Assembly (NCBI GenBank): GCA_017311315.1
Contig: CM029651.1
Location: forward strand, 762,948 to 826,947
Direction: 5' to 3'
DNA length: 64,000 nt
Origin: Dendrocalamus latiflorus
Taxonomy: Eukaryota > Streptophyta > Magnoliopsida > Poales > Poaceae
Position 1 is the stretch's first letter. The number at the start of each line of letters is the position of its first letter. Made by a program: the position numbers and the translations under genes. Shown piece by piece: positions 22,579-34,800 of this stretch. The notes beneath the pieces are model-generated. The model searched no databases, was not told where the DNA came from, and was given only the letters and a program-made list of their open reading frames with translations.

Positions 22579-25400
22579 AACCAGAAGTATGATCTGTAAA
22601 TGAAACCACGCTTAGCTGTTAGTGACTTTTTATTGACAGATTGGGTGTATATATGCATGTTAGTAGGTTCTACAAAAAAATTCATTTCCTCCTTGCCCTG
22701 TGCAAGTATGCAATCGATATAGGTAAGTCTATTTTTTTAAAAAAAAATTGATTTTTTTTAATCTACAAAGTTCAAAAGGATTATTTTGCTCTTAGCTAGC
22801 AAGCTTTTATTGAAATACGGGCACGCGCACACACAAAATACGTACGCTGTTTTCCATCGATCCACGTATGTATGAATGGGATCACAATAACATATTATCG
22901 CAATCAATTAACCGGGCCAGCAAATTGCTCCAAAAAATAAAAATGGAAAACAGGGAGGATGTTAATTATTCGTTCCTGGCTCATGCCACCGTACGTTGGT
23001 AGTATATAGGGGCACGCGTATTTCTTTCTCATGGGTTCGTGGCCACTGGCTAGCTAGCTAGCCAGTAGTACTAGCTCTACCTAAGATAAGAATAGAGAGG
23101 GGGGTGGAAATGAAAGATGCATGCACGATCCGCCGTGCTCACAGTGTAGGCCTGTTTGTTTTGGCTTTTTCAGTGGCTTATAAGCAAAAAAGTCTAAGCC
23201 TAAACAAACGGCTGGCTTTTATACTGGGCTTTTAAAAAGCCAAAAGACACTGTATAACTAAAAGCCAAAAGCCTGTTGGAAGGAGCATTTTTTTGGCTTT
23301 TGCGGAATAGAAATAACGTTTTGCCACTGAACTTTGAAAGATTTACACACAAATGCCATTGGTATATAAACCGTTGGCCGTTCGGCCGTTCTCTCCCGAT
23401 CCCGTTCGGCAGACCTCTCCCGATCCCCTCCCAAACCGAATCGTGTGATTAGTGTTGCGGCGTCGACGACCTGCGACCTCACGTTGCATGCTCCCTTCAT
23501 CCACGCGGTTTCTGGTCCATGCGGCCCAAAAGAATAATACTTCTTGCTGATATACTGAAGTACTAGTATCATACTTCTCAATGATATACTCTTCGACGGT
23601 ACCTCGGCAGCACACCATTAATTAGTGCATGCGCACACCATGATCGGCGACCGTAGTCTGCACCTTTCGCGTCGTGCGCTACCACTCGAACTCGACGATT
23701 GGAAACTGAGCTGGGATCCGCAGCCAGGCCCGCTCAAAACGGTTTAGGTTTTTAGTTTCTGATTTATTTTTTTATTAGTTAATAATTTCGTTTTTTAGTT
23801 TGTTGGTTTTTTTAGTCTTTTATCGCTTTTTTTCGTATTCATTTGTGCCGTCCATGATGGGCTAATCTGTTTTTTATTTTATTTTTTAAAATTTAATTAT
23901 GGTAAATAAGTCACCATCAGTTATAGTACAATTTTAGTCTGTTACAGTATTTTTCAGCCATAAACCACTTAAAAATAAGTCCTTTTGAACACCCCTAATT
24001 AATTAGCTTGTTAGAGACCGCTGCGCCGGCACCTTGTTTTGCCAAAGTACCGTCCTTATCTCTCCCTTAAGTGACCTGTACGCCTGCAGTACGCGTGTCT
24101 ACATCAGCTTACTCCCACCAGTGCCAGCTCGCCAGCTTTTAGAGCCTGTTATTTTTAGATGTGGTTTATTATTTTTAGATGTGGTTTATTAGTGGTTTAT
24201 AATTTTTAATTATAATTTATTAGTCTAATGAATACTAGTTACTAAAAAAACTAAAAATTAAAAGCCACTTAAAAACCCAAAAAATAGAGCCTTAGTTCAT
24301 TCATTAGCTCAAGTTATGTGCTATTGTACTCAGGCCATGCTCTTTTTAGCTATGTCCGATGACTTCTAGTTATTACCGATAGTTTTTATCTATACATTTT
24401 AAAATGATAACGGACGATAGAAACGTCGATGTGAATGATACATATAATTTTAGACTCAAAAAGCTATTAAAAAAATCTACTTTTAGAATTGTTTTGACTT
24501 TTGAATAAATTAAAACTCAAAAGCAAAGAACCGAAAAAACAGGGCCTACTTTTACCCGGGCCTTGATTTTCAGACTGACACGTACGTGCACCGGCAAATC
24601 ATCGTGCATGCATGCCGACGTTGAATATAATGCACAAACCAATAATGTAACTCGCGAATCGATATATATAAAACTGTTCCTGTACAGGATAAGAAAGATC
24701 AGCTAGAGATTCTTTTCATTTCACGAATGAAGATGAACAACAACACAAAAAATATTTATCTATCTACAAATTACCTCACCACAATTTGTTTCCTAGTAGT
24801 AATGCAAGGGCACTCCTAATGCATCACCTTGTACAATGTTCACAGCTAATAATATAACATTCTAAAATTTGGAATGTTTTAAAATTATGAAAAATTTAAA
24901 AAATTTAATTCGCAATGGTGTTATTCGAACTTCCTGGATTTTCGATTCGAGAATCTTGATTGGAATTTTGTGCCAGACAAATTGATCGATAAAAAGGAAA
25001 CCAAAAACCTGAATCAATTTGAACAAAATTTGAATTGTACACTTTTTGAAGATTTGCAAAATGAAGTTCTTGCTAAATGAAGTTCAAATTTGAATTCAAA
25101 TTTCAAATAAAAAACTAAAATGTAAAATCAAAAATCAAAATTCCAACCAGGCTTGGCCTATTTCTTTTTCCCTGGCCCATTGGCCCAGCCCAACTTCCTC
25201 TCCCTCTCTTTCTCTTCTCTCCTCTGTTTTTTTGGCCATACACCGGGTGCGTACCCCTGCACCATTGCCGCGCCTCGTCAACACGCCCGGTGGAGCCCAA
25301 CCGTGGTTGCATTGACGATGGCATCCCCGCGGCGCGAGGCGGCGAGCTTGTCGTTGGCAGAACGATTGTTCCAACAAGGCAAAATTTGAAGGAAGTAAAT
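22579..25400. other. Intergenic with several diverged MITE-like pieces
   Basis: Bases 23149-23290 start AGGCCTGTTTGTTTTGGC and contain many AAAAGCC words. Bases 24139-24293 start GAGCCTGTTATTTTTAG and end near AAAAAATAGAGCC, with a 19-bp direct duplication of TTATTTTTAGATGTGGTTT near 24150-24190. Bases 24337-24545 are similar AT-rich sequence ending AAAAACAGGGCC. These are consistent with old hAT/Tourist-type MITEs, but I could not confirm ends or target duplications. Bases 25150-25390 are more GC-rich. No gene is recognised. Confidence 0.4.
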
Positions 25401-25598
25401 ATATGTGAGGCACATAAATTATCGAGTGAAAATTTCTTCCTTATTCATTAAGCAAAACTCCGGAATGAGATCAATAGAACAGGAATCCAATCCCACCTTA
25501 CCCAAATAAAATCCTACCACACTCAATACATACAGATCGATACCATACGGCGAATTGCAGATGAGGAGAAGCGTTTTCCTTTCTTTCTGCTGGTGGGT

Positions 25599-25620
25599 GG
25601 GGGGGGGGGGGGGGGGGGGG
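25599..25620. repeat. 22-bp G homopolymer
   Basis: An uninterrupted run of 22 G follows TGGTGGGT on the plus strand. It lies about 60 bp downstream of the AKR2 stop, so it would be a C-run in the AKR2 3' UTR and a G-quadruplex candidate on the other strand. Such runs are also places where sequencing and assembly fail. Confidence 0.9.
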
Positions 25621-25680
25621 ATTGGGATTAAGCATGCATGCAGCAAGCCGAGCAGCAGAGGGGCAAATGGAAGATGGTAT

Positions 25681-28600
25681 CTATACGAAGGCGTGCTTCT
25701 CGAGCAGCTTGAGGACGTCCTCCTGGTTGTTGAGCTTGGCCACGTCGATGGCCGTCTTGCCGTCCAGGTTTTGCAAGGTCCTGCCATGGTTAGCACAGGC
25801 AAGCAAGTTTCAGATGAATGAGTCAGTCAAGGTTCAGGCGTTCAGTGGTCGGGTGATGCGAGATGCAGTTGCAGACTTACACAGCCGCACTGTGCTCGAG
25901 CAGAAGCGCGACGCAGTCCTTGCGGCCGTAGCCAGCGGCGTAGTGCAGCGCGGTGTTCTTGTTCTTGTCTACCGCGTCCACCGCCGCGCCTGCCTCGAGG
26001 AGAACCTGCGCGCATTTCAGCTCGCCGTATCCGCATGCAAAATGCAGCCCTCTTCTCCCTTCCGAATCCTCTTCGTCCTTGTCGACTCCATCCTCCAAAG
26101 CTTTCTCCAGCCCCTGAAGACAAGCAAGAATGTATTCGGCGAATTACAGTATGGTGCAGAAAAAAAAGATGGTCAATTACAGTTCAGGGAAGGGAGGAGG
26201 AGGAGGATAAGAGTTATCAGACGGACCTCGACATCGCCGATGCTAGCAGTGTGATGGATGATGGACTCGTCCTCGTAGTCGCCTTCCTCCCCGGCTTCTT
26301 CCTCCGGCTCGGCGGAGCCTGCGGCGGCGCCCTCGCTCGACGGGCCGACGCCCATCGCCCGCCCAAACTTCTGCAGAGCTTCAGGATCGTTCCAGTACCT
26401 GAAACCAAACAGCAGCAGCAGCAGCATTAATTAATAGTAACGTCACTGAACGTCGACAAGTACTGGCTAGTGCTCGATCAGTGCTCTCACGTACTTCATC
26501 ATGGCAGCTGGCCCGCCGGTCTCGATCTCATCGAGGATGGGTTTCAGGGTGGGATCCTCCTTCATTCGCGAGATGCGCGCCTCGAGCTGCTCCTTCTGCG
26601 CCGGGTTGGTGAGGCTACCGAGCATGGTGGACATGGCGGGGTCTTGCATGAGGGCGCTGCCCAGGCGCTCGGCCATGGCGACGAACTGCGGGTTCTGCAT
26701 CATCTGCTGCATGGTGGACACGTACTTCTGGGGGTCCAGCGCCTGCGCGCCTGCCTCCTGCGGCCGCGGCGACTGCACCGTCTTCTGCAGCTGCTCCGCC
26801 ATCTCGTTGAACGCTGGGTCCTTGGCGATCTGCTCCGCCATCTCCTTGATGCTCGGGTCCTGCTTAATCAATTAATTCGTCGATACATCGCAAACACCAC
26901 CAAAATAAGTCGGATTACTCATCTCTTAACTTGCAAAACGAAACGAAATGGCCACAAATTGAGTTTTCGCTAAATCGAAACAAATTAAGGACCAACTAAG
27001 GGCCTGTTCTTATTTGCTGCGGCTTGTGGCTTTTGGTTAAAATTTTGAATTTTGGCTATTTACGGTACAGATTACGGATAGATAGATACCCACTTGTGAT
27101 TTTGGCTGGTACAAATGTTGGACTTTTAACATGTAGATCGTTTAAGTTGTAGACCCCGTCTTGAAAAAGTACTCCATTTGAAAGTTAGATGCTGTAGCAA
27201 AAACCAAAAGCCAACCGGTTTTTGACTTGCCGAACAGGCCCTAAAACTAATGATACAAACAAATCTTCGCCCGTCGTCTCGACAAGATCATTTTTTTTGC
27301 TGAAGAACTAATTAGACAGTGACTAGCCACTGGCAGAAGAAGTGTCGGAATTGATCTAGACTTGATTAGCAATCATGGAGTGTAGGTACGAGTTGGTCAA
27401 TCCGGGTGTGGAATTGAACTAGAAGTTGAGGTCATTTTAGTTTTAGCAAGAATTCAAGTCCGAGTTCAGTTTGTAACTGGCATTAGTTTTTTCCATCTTT
27501 GAATTGTAAACTTGGATATAAATAGAGAGGGTTTACCCTAGAAAAGGTGCAGTGATCAAAGCATCACTAAAAGATCTTATTTATTCTATTGCTCTGTGGT
27601 TATCGGGTTATCGTCGTTGTACTCGAAGAACAGATGAGTCTTGAGTACTCAGAACATTTCGAGTTCGACTAGCGTAGCCGGGTGGATAGTCGAAGTTCGA
27701 CTTCGAGAAAGAAGTCGAAGAGAATCAGACAGCGTTCGAGCGCTATCGAAGCGTATCGGATGGCGCTCGAGTGCTACGTGATATCGCTCGACGTTTTGAG
27801 TGATATCGGATGGTGTTCGAGTAGCAAAAGAGGATCGAACGGTGTTCGAGTAGCAATGGAGATCGGACGGCGTTCGAGTAGTAACGGAGTATTGGATGGC
27901 GTTCAAGCGGCTTCGAAGCATTGGATGTCGTTCGAGTTGTGTTAAAGTATCGGACGGTGTCCGAGAGAGATTGCAAATATTAAGAGTGTGGAGCGGTCGA
28001 AGATTCCGAGTGAGTGGTCGAAGATCCTGGGGCACCTAGCAGTTGGAGGATGCGGTGGTCAAAACTAACAAGAAGGCTTGTCTAGTTGTGAAATTAATGA
28101 TCGAGTTCAGAGCGCGTACGTATATGCTTTGGATGAGCTGTGTTATTAATCCAGCATATCATCTTTGCTAATTACTAATAGGGAGTGTATAGGTATCATT
28201 CAGATGTTTTCTTTTTAACTATTATGTAAAATTTTGACTATTGAATTAGAGATCAAGGGGCTGTTGTTTTTGAAGGGGGGATTTTTTTTTCCAAGGAGGA
28301 GGAGGCAGAATTTAAGAGGGAGGAGGGATAATACATGGCCATTAGATTTTTAATTCAATAGTCCTAAATTTAGATGATAATTAGAAAGAAAACATTTGGA
28401 TGATGTTTAACAAAACCCTTGCTAATAATGATCTACATGTTGAACAGAGAATTGCTAATCCTCTACCAAAGGAGAAATTTCGATAATTGACACTGAATAC
28501 GTGCACCTCTCAACTTTTAACCCCCAATTCGCACGCCTTTGGAAATTTAACCCTGTCACTGCGAATTCTTTTGATTCAAGGGATTCTCCTCATTTTCTCT

Positions 28601-29086
28601 CCTTTTCTATTTTGACACTTGTCACTGCGAAAATGAAGAGAATCCCTTGAATCAAAAGAATTCGCAGTGACAGGGTTAAATTTCTAAAGGCGTGCGAATT
28701 GGGGGTTAAAAGTTGAGAGGCGCACGTATTCAGCGTCAAATATCGAAATTTCTCCTACCAAAGGGCCAAAGAAAATTATAGCACAGCAGCTTACATTGAG
28801 CAGGTTCGTCATGGTTGAGAAGTCGAAGGGATTGGCCGGCGCCGACGACGCAGCCCTGCGCGCCCCCGCCTGAGGTGGTTGCTCTTCCGCTGAGGAAGGC
28901 TCCTCGGACTTAACACTCGTCTTCTCCTCTGCACAAGCAATTGTTTCACCTCGTTCTTGTCAGAAAGCAACCAAGCATGCACGCCACGCATCGCTAGAAG
29001 CAGAACCAAATCACCAGAAACCTCGCGCGCTCTTGAAATGCCAAGAAAAAAAGAGATTGAATGACTTGTTAACCTTGAGAAGCCAT
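25681..29086 (-). CDS. AKR2: AKR2 ankyrin-repeat chaperone for chloroplast outer-envelope proteins
   Basis: Minus-strand exons: 29074-29086, 28795-28928, 26495-26859, 26227-26398, 25881-26113, 25681-25780. They join in phase to 338 residues, the usual size of plant AKR2. Residues 1-49 are Glu/Ser/Ala-rich. An STI1-like region (about 40-170) contains NPFDFSTMTNLL, DPSIKEMAEQIAKDPAFNEM and QNPQFVAMAERLG, then an acidic stretch (EPEEEAGEEGDYEDE). Ankyrin repeats fill the C-terminal part (GLHFACGYGELKCAQVLLEA, TALHYAAGYGRKDCVALLLE, KTAIDVAKLNNQEDVLKLLE). Known AKR2 proteins are cytosolic chaperones that bind the targeting signals of outer-envelope proteins. The first exon has only 13 coding bases, and the exon 4 donor is GTCCGT. 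Intron 2 (26860-28794) contains four insertions, but the exons are intact. Confidence 0.95.
27000..27242 (+). mobile_element. hAT-like MITE in AKR2 intron 2
   Basis: The ends GGGCCTGTTC and GAACAGGCCC are inverted. Internal blocks (TGATTTTGGCTGGTACAAATG, TGTAGACCCCGTCTTGAAAA, TTTGAAAGTTAGATGCTGTA) match the copies at 6536, 44020 and 61961. Flanking 8-mers CCAACTAA and AAAACTAA match at 6 of 8 positions, a weak hAT-type duplication. Confidence 0.75.
27343..28070 (+). mobile_element. Solo LTR (728 bp) in AKR2 intron 2
   Basis: The sequence runs TGTCGGAATTG...AAAACTAACA and is flanked by the perfect 5-bp duplication AGAAG (27338-27342 and 28071-28075). A TATAAATA box lies at 27517-27524. No primer site, polypurine tract or coding region is present. 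This is what remains when two LTRs recombine and the internal part is lost. It includes a minisatellite (27724-27978). Confidence 0.85.
27724..27978 (+). repeat. About 29-bp minisatellite inside the solo LTR
   Basis: About nine imperfect units of roughly 29 bp share the pattern ATCGGACGGCGTTCGAGTAG followed by a variable tail. Examples start at GACAGCGTTCGAG, ATCGGATGGTGTTCGAG and ATTGGATGGCGTTCAAG. The open frame on the minus strand with repeated ERHP motifs is a by-product of the repeat. Confidence 0.8.
28181..28418 (+). mobile_element. Mutator-type MITE in AKR2 intron 2
   Basis: The start GGGAGTGTATAGGTATCA and end TGATGTTTAACAAAACCC are inverted, with similarity continuing inward (CAGATGTTTTCTTTTTAAC and its complement). 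Flanking 9-mers TTACTAATA and TTGCTAATA match at 8 of 9 positions. A second copy of the family is at 44846-45062. Confidence 0.8.
28472..28754. mobile_element. Foldback MITE with about 125-bp arms in AKR2 intron 2
   Basis: The two arms (about 28472-28598 and 28627-28754) are inverted copies differing at only about six positions, with a spacer of about 28 bp. Both ends read GAGAAATTTCGATA, and the element is flanked by a perfect 9-bp duplication CTACCAAAG (28463-28471 and 28755-28763), which points to the Mutator superfamily. The AKR2 primary transcript must contain this as a long hairpin. Confidence 0.92.
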
Positions 29087-29232
29087 GTCGATGGCGGTGG
29101 AGAGGCGTTGGTGGCGGTGTTCTCGGTGATGATGATGATGATGATAAGGTGGCTGGTGATGGATGGGTATTGGTGTGGAGAGGAGAGAGTGCGAGTGCGA
29201 CCAAGAGGTTCCCGGTGTATTTTCGCCTTCTG

Positions 29233-29242
29233 GTTTATATAG
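29233..29242 (-). promoter_or_regulatory. TATA box of AKR2
   Basis: CTATATAAAC on the minus strand lies about 150 bp upstream of the AKR2 ATG (29086). Confidence 0.5.
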
Positions 29243-29249
29243 AGGGGGC

Positions 29250-30330
29250 ACATCAAACGCTAGGGTGGCTGCAATTCGTACACATCACTGGAGCAGGGAG
29301 CATCTCCTTTGAAATGAAAAGGAACGCACTAGGTAGATCTCTTAATTTGCAAGTGTCAAGTGTTTCTTATGGTTAAAAAAATACCACTGTAGAAATATTG
29401 TATTGCGTATTTTTATCTTATTTGCGTAAAGTAGTTTCAGCTAGTTATGAAAAAGAAAACCTTGCTTTTCAGTCATCCACGAAAAGGTTCCTTGCTCACA
29501 TGCCAAGCGTGTTGAAACTCTGAAAAACGAGGTATGAGCTACTGTCCGTTCGTTCTCCGTTTGACATTTATTTTCATTTTTCAAATTAGGAAATAATTAA
29601 TTGGAGCGGTTTTCAATCTAAAAATGAAAGGAGAAAAAAAATGTGACAGCATTGCATCAATGAGACGAATCTTTTTCATGGAGTATTTCATTTACTTGTC
29701 CGCTGAACTAAAGTAAACTTGGCTCATGGTTAAGAAGCTTCTAAGAATTTTCCTTGGTTGGGTTTTGGTCGAAAGCATGGGAATCCTGGGAGGCAGGTCC
29801 CGGATAGGGATGGGGATAACAAACGTGCGGACGGAATAGCTTCTCTTACAAATGGTTGATATTGCGACAAAGCTTCATGGCGTCGTACAATATTTGGCCT
29901 CTCACGACAGTATTGTAGCCATTCTTGTTTCTTCAGAGTCACATGTTTCATCTATCAATCAGAGTACCGTGTTTCCATTAACTGCTATCTATTTACTGTG
30001 CCACATCAGACAAAAACACCGTATGACGTGTCCGTCTAATCAGCACATAGGTCGGCTGAACAACGGAATTCAACCAGAGGCCAACTGTCAAGTTCCTATT
30101 GGGGTATTGGTATCGGACAATTTGGGGTATTGGCATGCTTCGCCAACTGGGGCTCTTCAATTGTGTCACTCTGCCATATTGGAAAGCCCAGCCACAGTAG
30201 CTCGGAAGTGCAGATGTTTCTGCTACCTCATCCGGAACTCAAAACGATGCATAACATGAGTGAACAAACAAATTTCCAGGGACTTCTGGTGGTGACCTCA
30301 TGTGGAACTCCAACATGCAGCTCACTAAAG
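29250..30330. other. Intergenic, probable retrotransposon debris
   Basis: Bases 29250-29700 are upstream of AKR2 with nothing else recognised. Bases 29860-30330 have short plus-strand frames leading into the gag remnant and are probably part of the same old element, but I see no defining motif. Confidence 0.35.
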
Positions 30331-30770
30331 GGTTACAACTCTCTGATTATCCAAGTGCTTCTAGTGGTGATCAGAAGAAGAACTTTAGTGAGAGGGGTGG
30401 GTCATCCCAGCGGCCCGGTCATAAGAAGTCCAAATAGAGTCAGCGTCCCTCACAATCATCCAAATCTAAGTCGTCGAAGTCTTCTCCTGCACTACTGACA
30501 TTGCATCCTATCCTAGGACAGGGCATGATTTGCTTCAAGTGTGGTGGTGCGCACCGTACTGTCAAATGTTCCTGGACGGAAGAATGTCGACACTATGGCC
30601 AGTTGGGCCATATGAAGAAGGTCTGTCGTCAGAATCCATCCAGCATCATCAAGTGGGAGCCGCTGTCTGCGTCATCGAACGCTTCATCTCGAGGGTCAAT
30701 CCAGGTGTTGGTGGTTGCTCCTACGTTGCAGCCTCCTCTTCCCTAGGCGCCACTTGCCAAGTATTACTAG
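30330..30770 (+). pseudogene. Gypsy-type gag remnant with zinc knuckles
   Basis: Plus-strand translation gives SSGDQKKNFSERGGSSQRPG, then after a stop CFKCGGAHRTVKC and CRHYGQLGHMKKVC. The first is a complete CX2CX4HX4C knuckle; the second has Tyr in place of the second Cys. Two knuckles after a Ser/Lys-rich linker are typical of Ty3/gypsy gag. No protease, reverse transcriptase or LTR is recognised around it. Confidence 0.7.
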
Positions 30771-31819
30771 CATCCTGTACCAACTCATCCGTTACAACAC
30801 GTTACGCCGCCTCCATTTTCGATGCCACCACAGCAGAGCATCGGGGCTCTAGCCGTTCCGGTATCATCCAGAGTCTACTCACTGCCTGCAGCTAAGTCCG
30901 TGAACCAACCTGATGTCCGTGAGTCCGAGATCGACGTTGTCCACACGTCGCTCTGCTCCGCTTGGTTAACAAGCAAGTGCATGGTAGAATAGTGGATTGT
31001 GGTGAATGATTGGTATTTTGTGTCTTTCATACCATGTTCTATAATACTTATGATTACGTAGTAATCGCACTTTGATGAGTGCTACTTATTATTAAATGCC
31101 AACATTGAAAGCATGTTGCATCACGTATTACACTCATACACAGACAACATGACCTACTTCGGTAGGTACTCGACAGGAGTGGAGTTTGGATTCCTATATA
31201 AAAGATAACGGGGATTGAGTGGTTCATCGACGGGTGAACACTCCGCTATACCAATATAAGCTACAGTAATAGACGTATCGCATCGCATTGCATGAAAACA
31301 GAATAAAACAATGATACAATTACAGATGCATTTCATTGCATGAAAGTGACAATAGTGAAGTAGTTACATAGATAGTGATGTACAGTTTACAAAAATAGAA
31401 ATTATTAAATTGATGTTTTAACATCACTGTTTTATCGTGTGTTTACTAAGTCTCCGAACTCACACTTGCTTTGTTTATCTTTTTTATGTGATTGTTGAGG
31501 ACAATATGCATGGGTGGAAGTAACACATGAATAATTTTACGTACTCGTAGCACTTCATATATCAGATTTTGTTAGTATATTTAAACTTCATCAGTATGCT
31601 AGAATAGTTGCTTAAAATGATATAATGTAAGTGTTATCTGCATTATGAATAAAGTAGTGTTTGCTTAAATCGGTTAGCTGTTATTAAAAAATGTAATATT
31701 ATATAATAATGGTAGCACTTTAGGTCCAAAGGATAAGCAAGGTGTTACATTCGTTACAAAAAAAAATATTGCCGATCCGCTGCATCAAAAAAGAATCAGC
31801 CCAAAAATAGGTCATTCTT
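30771..31819. other. Intergenic, no gene recognised
   Basis: AT-rich sequence between the gag remnant and the 3' end of the WD40 gene. Bases 30770-30960 may be more of the same retroelement. The right end probably contains the WD40 3' UTR. Confidence 0.4.
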
Positions 31820-34800
31820 TCATGAATATTTGTGGATTCCAATGTTAAGGTCCGATGATATGGAGGTTATAACTGGGAAGGTTTGGTGCCAAACAGCCTT
31901 AAAGACCCGCTTCTGGTGCGCTTGCACGGACTGGCAGGGGTTCTGGCCAGGATGCCTGATGTCGAAGATATGGATCTTAGGGTCTGCCGAGCCAGATGAC
32001 AAGTACCAGCCGTCGGGCGACCATGACTGGTTTATCAGAGCTGACTGAGACTCACTGCTCTCTTGCTTCCAACCAAAGGCGTGAACTTCAGTCTGCCTAA
32101 GCCTGATGTCAAACAAGCGAAGTTGCCTGCTTGGTGCCCTGTCAAAAACAAGAAAGCACGCACACAAGGTTTTAGCATGCAGCACAGGCGTCCAAAAGGC
32201 ACCAAAGGAATCGATTGCACATAAGACTCCAAGTGATGATTATATGATCTCAAATTCTCAATTGATGCATAGATTTTTGTAATACTGGAGCTTGAGCTCT
32301 ACATTGAAATGCTTGAACCACACAAGCTGATGTTTCTGCTTGTTGCTGAGCTTCTGAACAAGGATTTTAATGCAACAAGAGGTTGAGATGCAAAATGGAA
32401 GTATGGAACCCATTAATCCAGAAACAACATTTGGATTTTACTTACGCTGTTTGCACCATGTATAAGTTGAAATCGCATGGATTTGGTAACACACTCATGC
32501 ATTTGCTATCAATTAGGTTCTTGGACTCTGTCCTTCCAGCTGGGAGATCGAATGCTATTATCCTCTTGTCAGAGCCAGCTGATAATATTGTTTTCCTCTG
32601 TTGCAATCCAGCAACACCCATGACAGCAGAAGAATGCAAGTCCTTGTGCACTTTCTTGTGGTTCCATGAATCATCTTTATCTTGCCAGAGTATGACAGCA
32701 TGGTCACTTCCGCCAGTCACAAAGCATGCATCAGATTCAGACCAGGGCATGAAATTTATGTCGTTTATGATTCCCTTAGTATGAGGCTTCGCTGGTAGGA
32801 AAGTAACTTTCTTCTGTTTCAGGGGAAAGATTATGTAGCACCATTAATATTGTTTCAAGAAAGTAAATCATCTGTTAATCATCAAAAGAAGGCACAGAAA
32901 AACATAACTACAGAGTAAGAATGACCGCGTGGATTCTTACAAGATGTTACATGACAAAACTACACAATACACTGCATCCTTGATGACAACAGATAGTAAC
33001 GTTAATGAAACTTTTTTAGGTGATATTTTAGATTTAAGAAGACCTAATTTAAGAGCCGTGGTTGTTAATTGAGGTACACGGTATCAACAGGCAATCATTG
33101 TTGCATAACACATTAAAAAAGTACAAATTTAGTCCCAAACTATAATTTGCAGCCTTGCAGGGTATTAGGTGAATGAGAACAGGAATAACTTAAAAAGCCA
33201 CCTCCCTAATTCCTATCTCTGTGGCAACCTGATTTCAAATGACAAAATATTTAGAATCAAATATGCAGAAAGATAAATTTTACTAGGAAAAATCCTTCAT
33301 GTGTCATTGTTTGTTAGCAGATTGCCACATTGAAGATGAGCTAAAATGATAGGGCTTCACAGATCTATACTGCCTATGAAACCAATTTAGTTCACTATAA
33401 CATTAATTTAGTTGCATTATAACAACTGATCTGATTGAATTAAGAAAACCTTGTAATGAGATGTAAAGAGTTGTGCTACTTTTAACAGAGCTCTTACTTG
33501 TCCTGACATGTTAAGATTAATCATCGAAACCTGGAAGTCGCCACCATCAGCACTATATACAGCAAAAATTGTGTTACCATCTGGATGCCAAGCTACATCT
33601 TCAGGCCACCTATGCTTTGGAGAAAAGCAATCTGTTGTGCTAAGCAAGGAGACAGATGGTCTGCAAGTACAATAGATGTGATTGTCAAACCATGCTTCAA
33701 ACCAAACAGAAAAATGCGCAGCTCCACAGCCATACAAGTTGGAAGTGTTCTACAATCTGCTCAAACAACAAGTGGATCTAACAGAGACCAATCTCCTTAG
33801 TAACCTAGGTTACATGCACCAACATTGACCATAAGCTAAGTTAAATACCGTATGTGATCCGGAGAATCAACAGTTATTCATGATAACAATAGTATATGAA
33901 ATTGTCACGTGCATGTCCATACCATGTTAAAGTTAAATTTAATATATTTAAATTAATAGGCCGCCACTTCATTGACACATGTTAAAGGAGTGTTGGGGGG
34001 ATTTGACCATATTGGTGTTTCCCATGCCACTTGGTAAGAGTGTTGGCAACTTGGCATATCCTTGATAGCCAGTAATTGCGTAGAACTTCAGTTTTTCCCA
34101 CAGCACTACAAGGATTTTGGCTATCTGAACCTAAGATGCTGAGTTTAATACCTCAGTGTTGCAAAAGCGCATGAGGTAAGGCAAGGCACAAACAATGCGA
34201 CAGCATTAGCCAATTTACTTGGCTTTTGTACTAAGGAGCACAACACCCAGACAGAGGTGCTAAAGTGGTCAAGTGGATTCTTAACTGCTTCCACAGTAAT
34301 TAGCACGTGAGCTTCATAAACAAAATGCTAAATCCACATGCACAGTACCAATCACTAGCATGCATTTATTCTCTCCTTAGCATCAATACAACCAAACAGG
34401 GAGTAAAAACCATTGGCTAAGGAGGCTCCTATTGGCAGCAAATCTCAATATTCAATATGGTAAAACCCTCATTAACGACTGCCGAGTCTGCCATTGAGGC
34501 ATATAGAAATTATTAGTTTTAATTTTGGCAAAGACAACATTTTTTTCACCTCAAGGGCACTTTTATTGAGTTTACAGTTTACTGCAACTATAATGGTGGT
34601 ACATACTTCTCCTTATTTGTTTTTCACTAGAAGTCATAGCACCACACCAACAAGTAACCCTATCTCCCAAATGTGTTAGAAAGCCAGTTAAAAGTTTCCA
34701 GAAATAAAAGGGATATACAGCATGACAAGAAATTAAAGCAATACGAGACCTACCCTTTTGGCTGCACTTGCCACAGAGTAACCAATCCATCCAACGCACT

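Noticed and set aside
26470..26973. Plus-strand frames of 124-167 codons over AKR2 exon 3
   Set aside because: Antisense of a well-supported exon; no independent motif.
27649..28035. Minus-strand frame with repeated ERHP motif
   Set aside because: The motif repeats because the DNA is a 29-bp minisatellite within a solo LTR.
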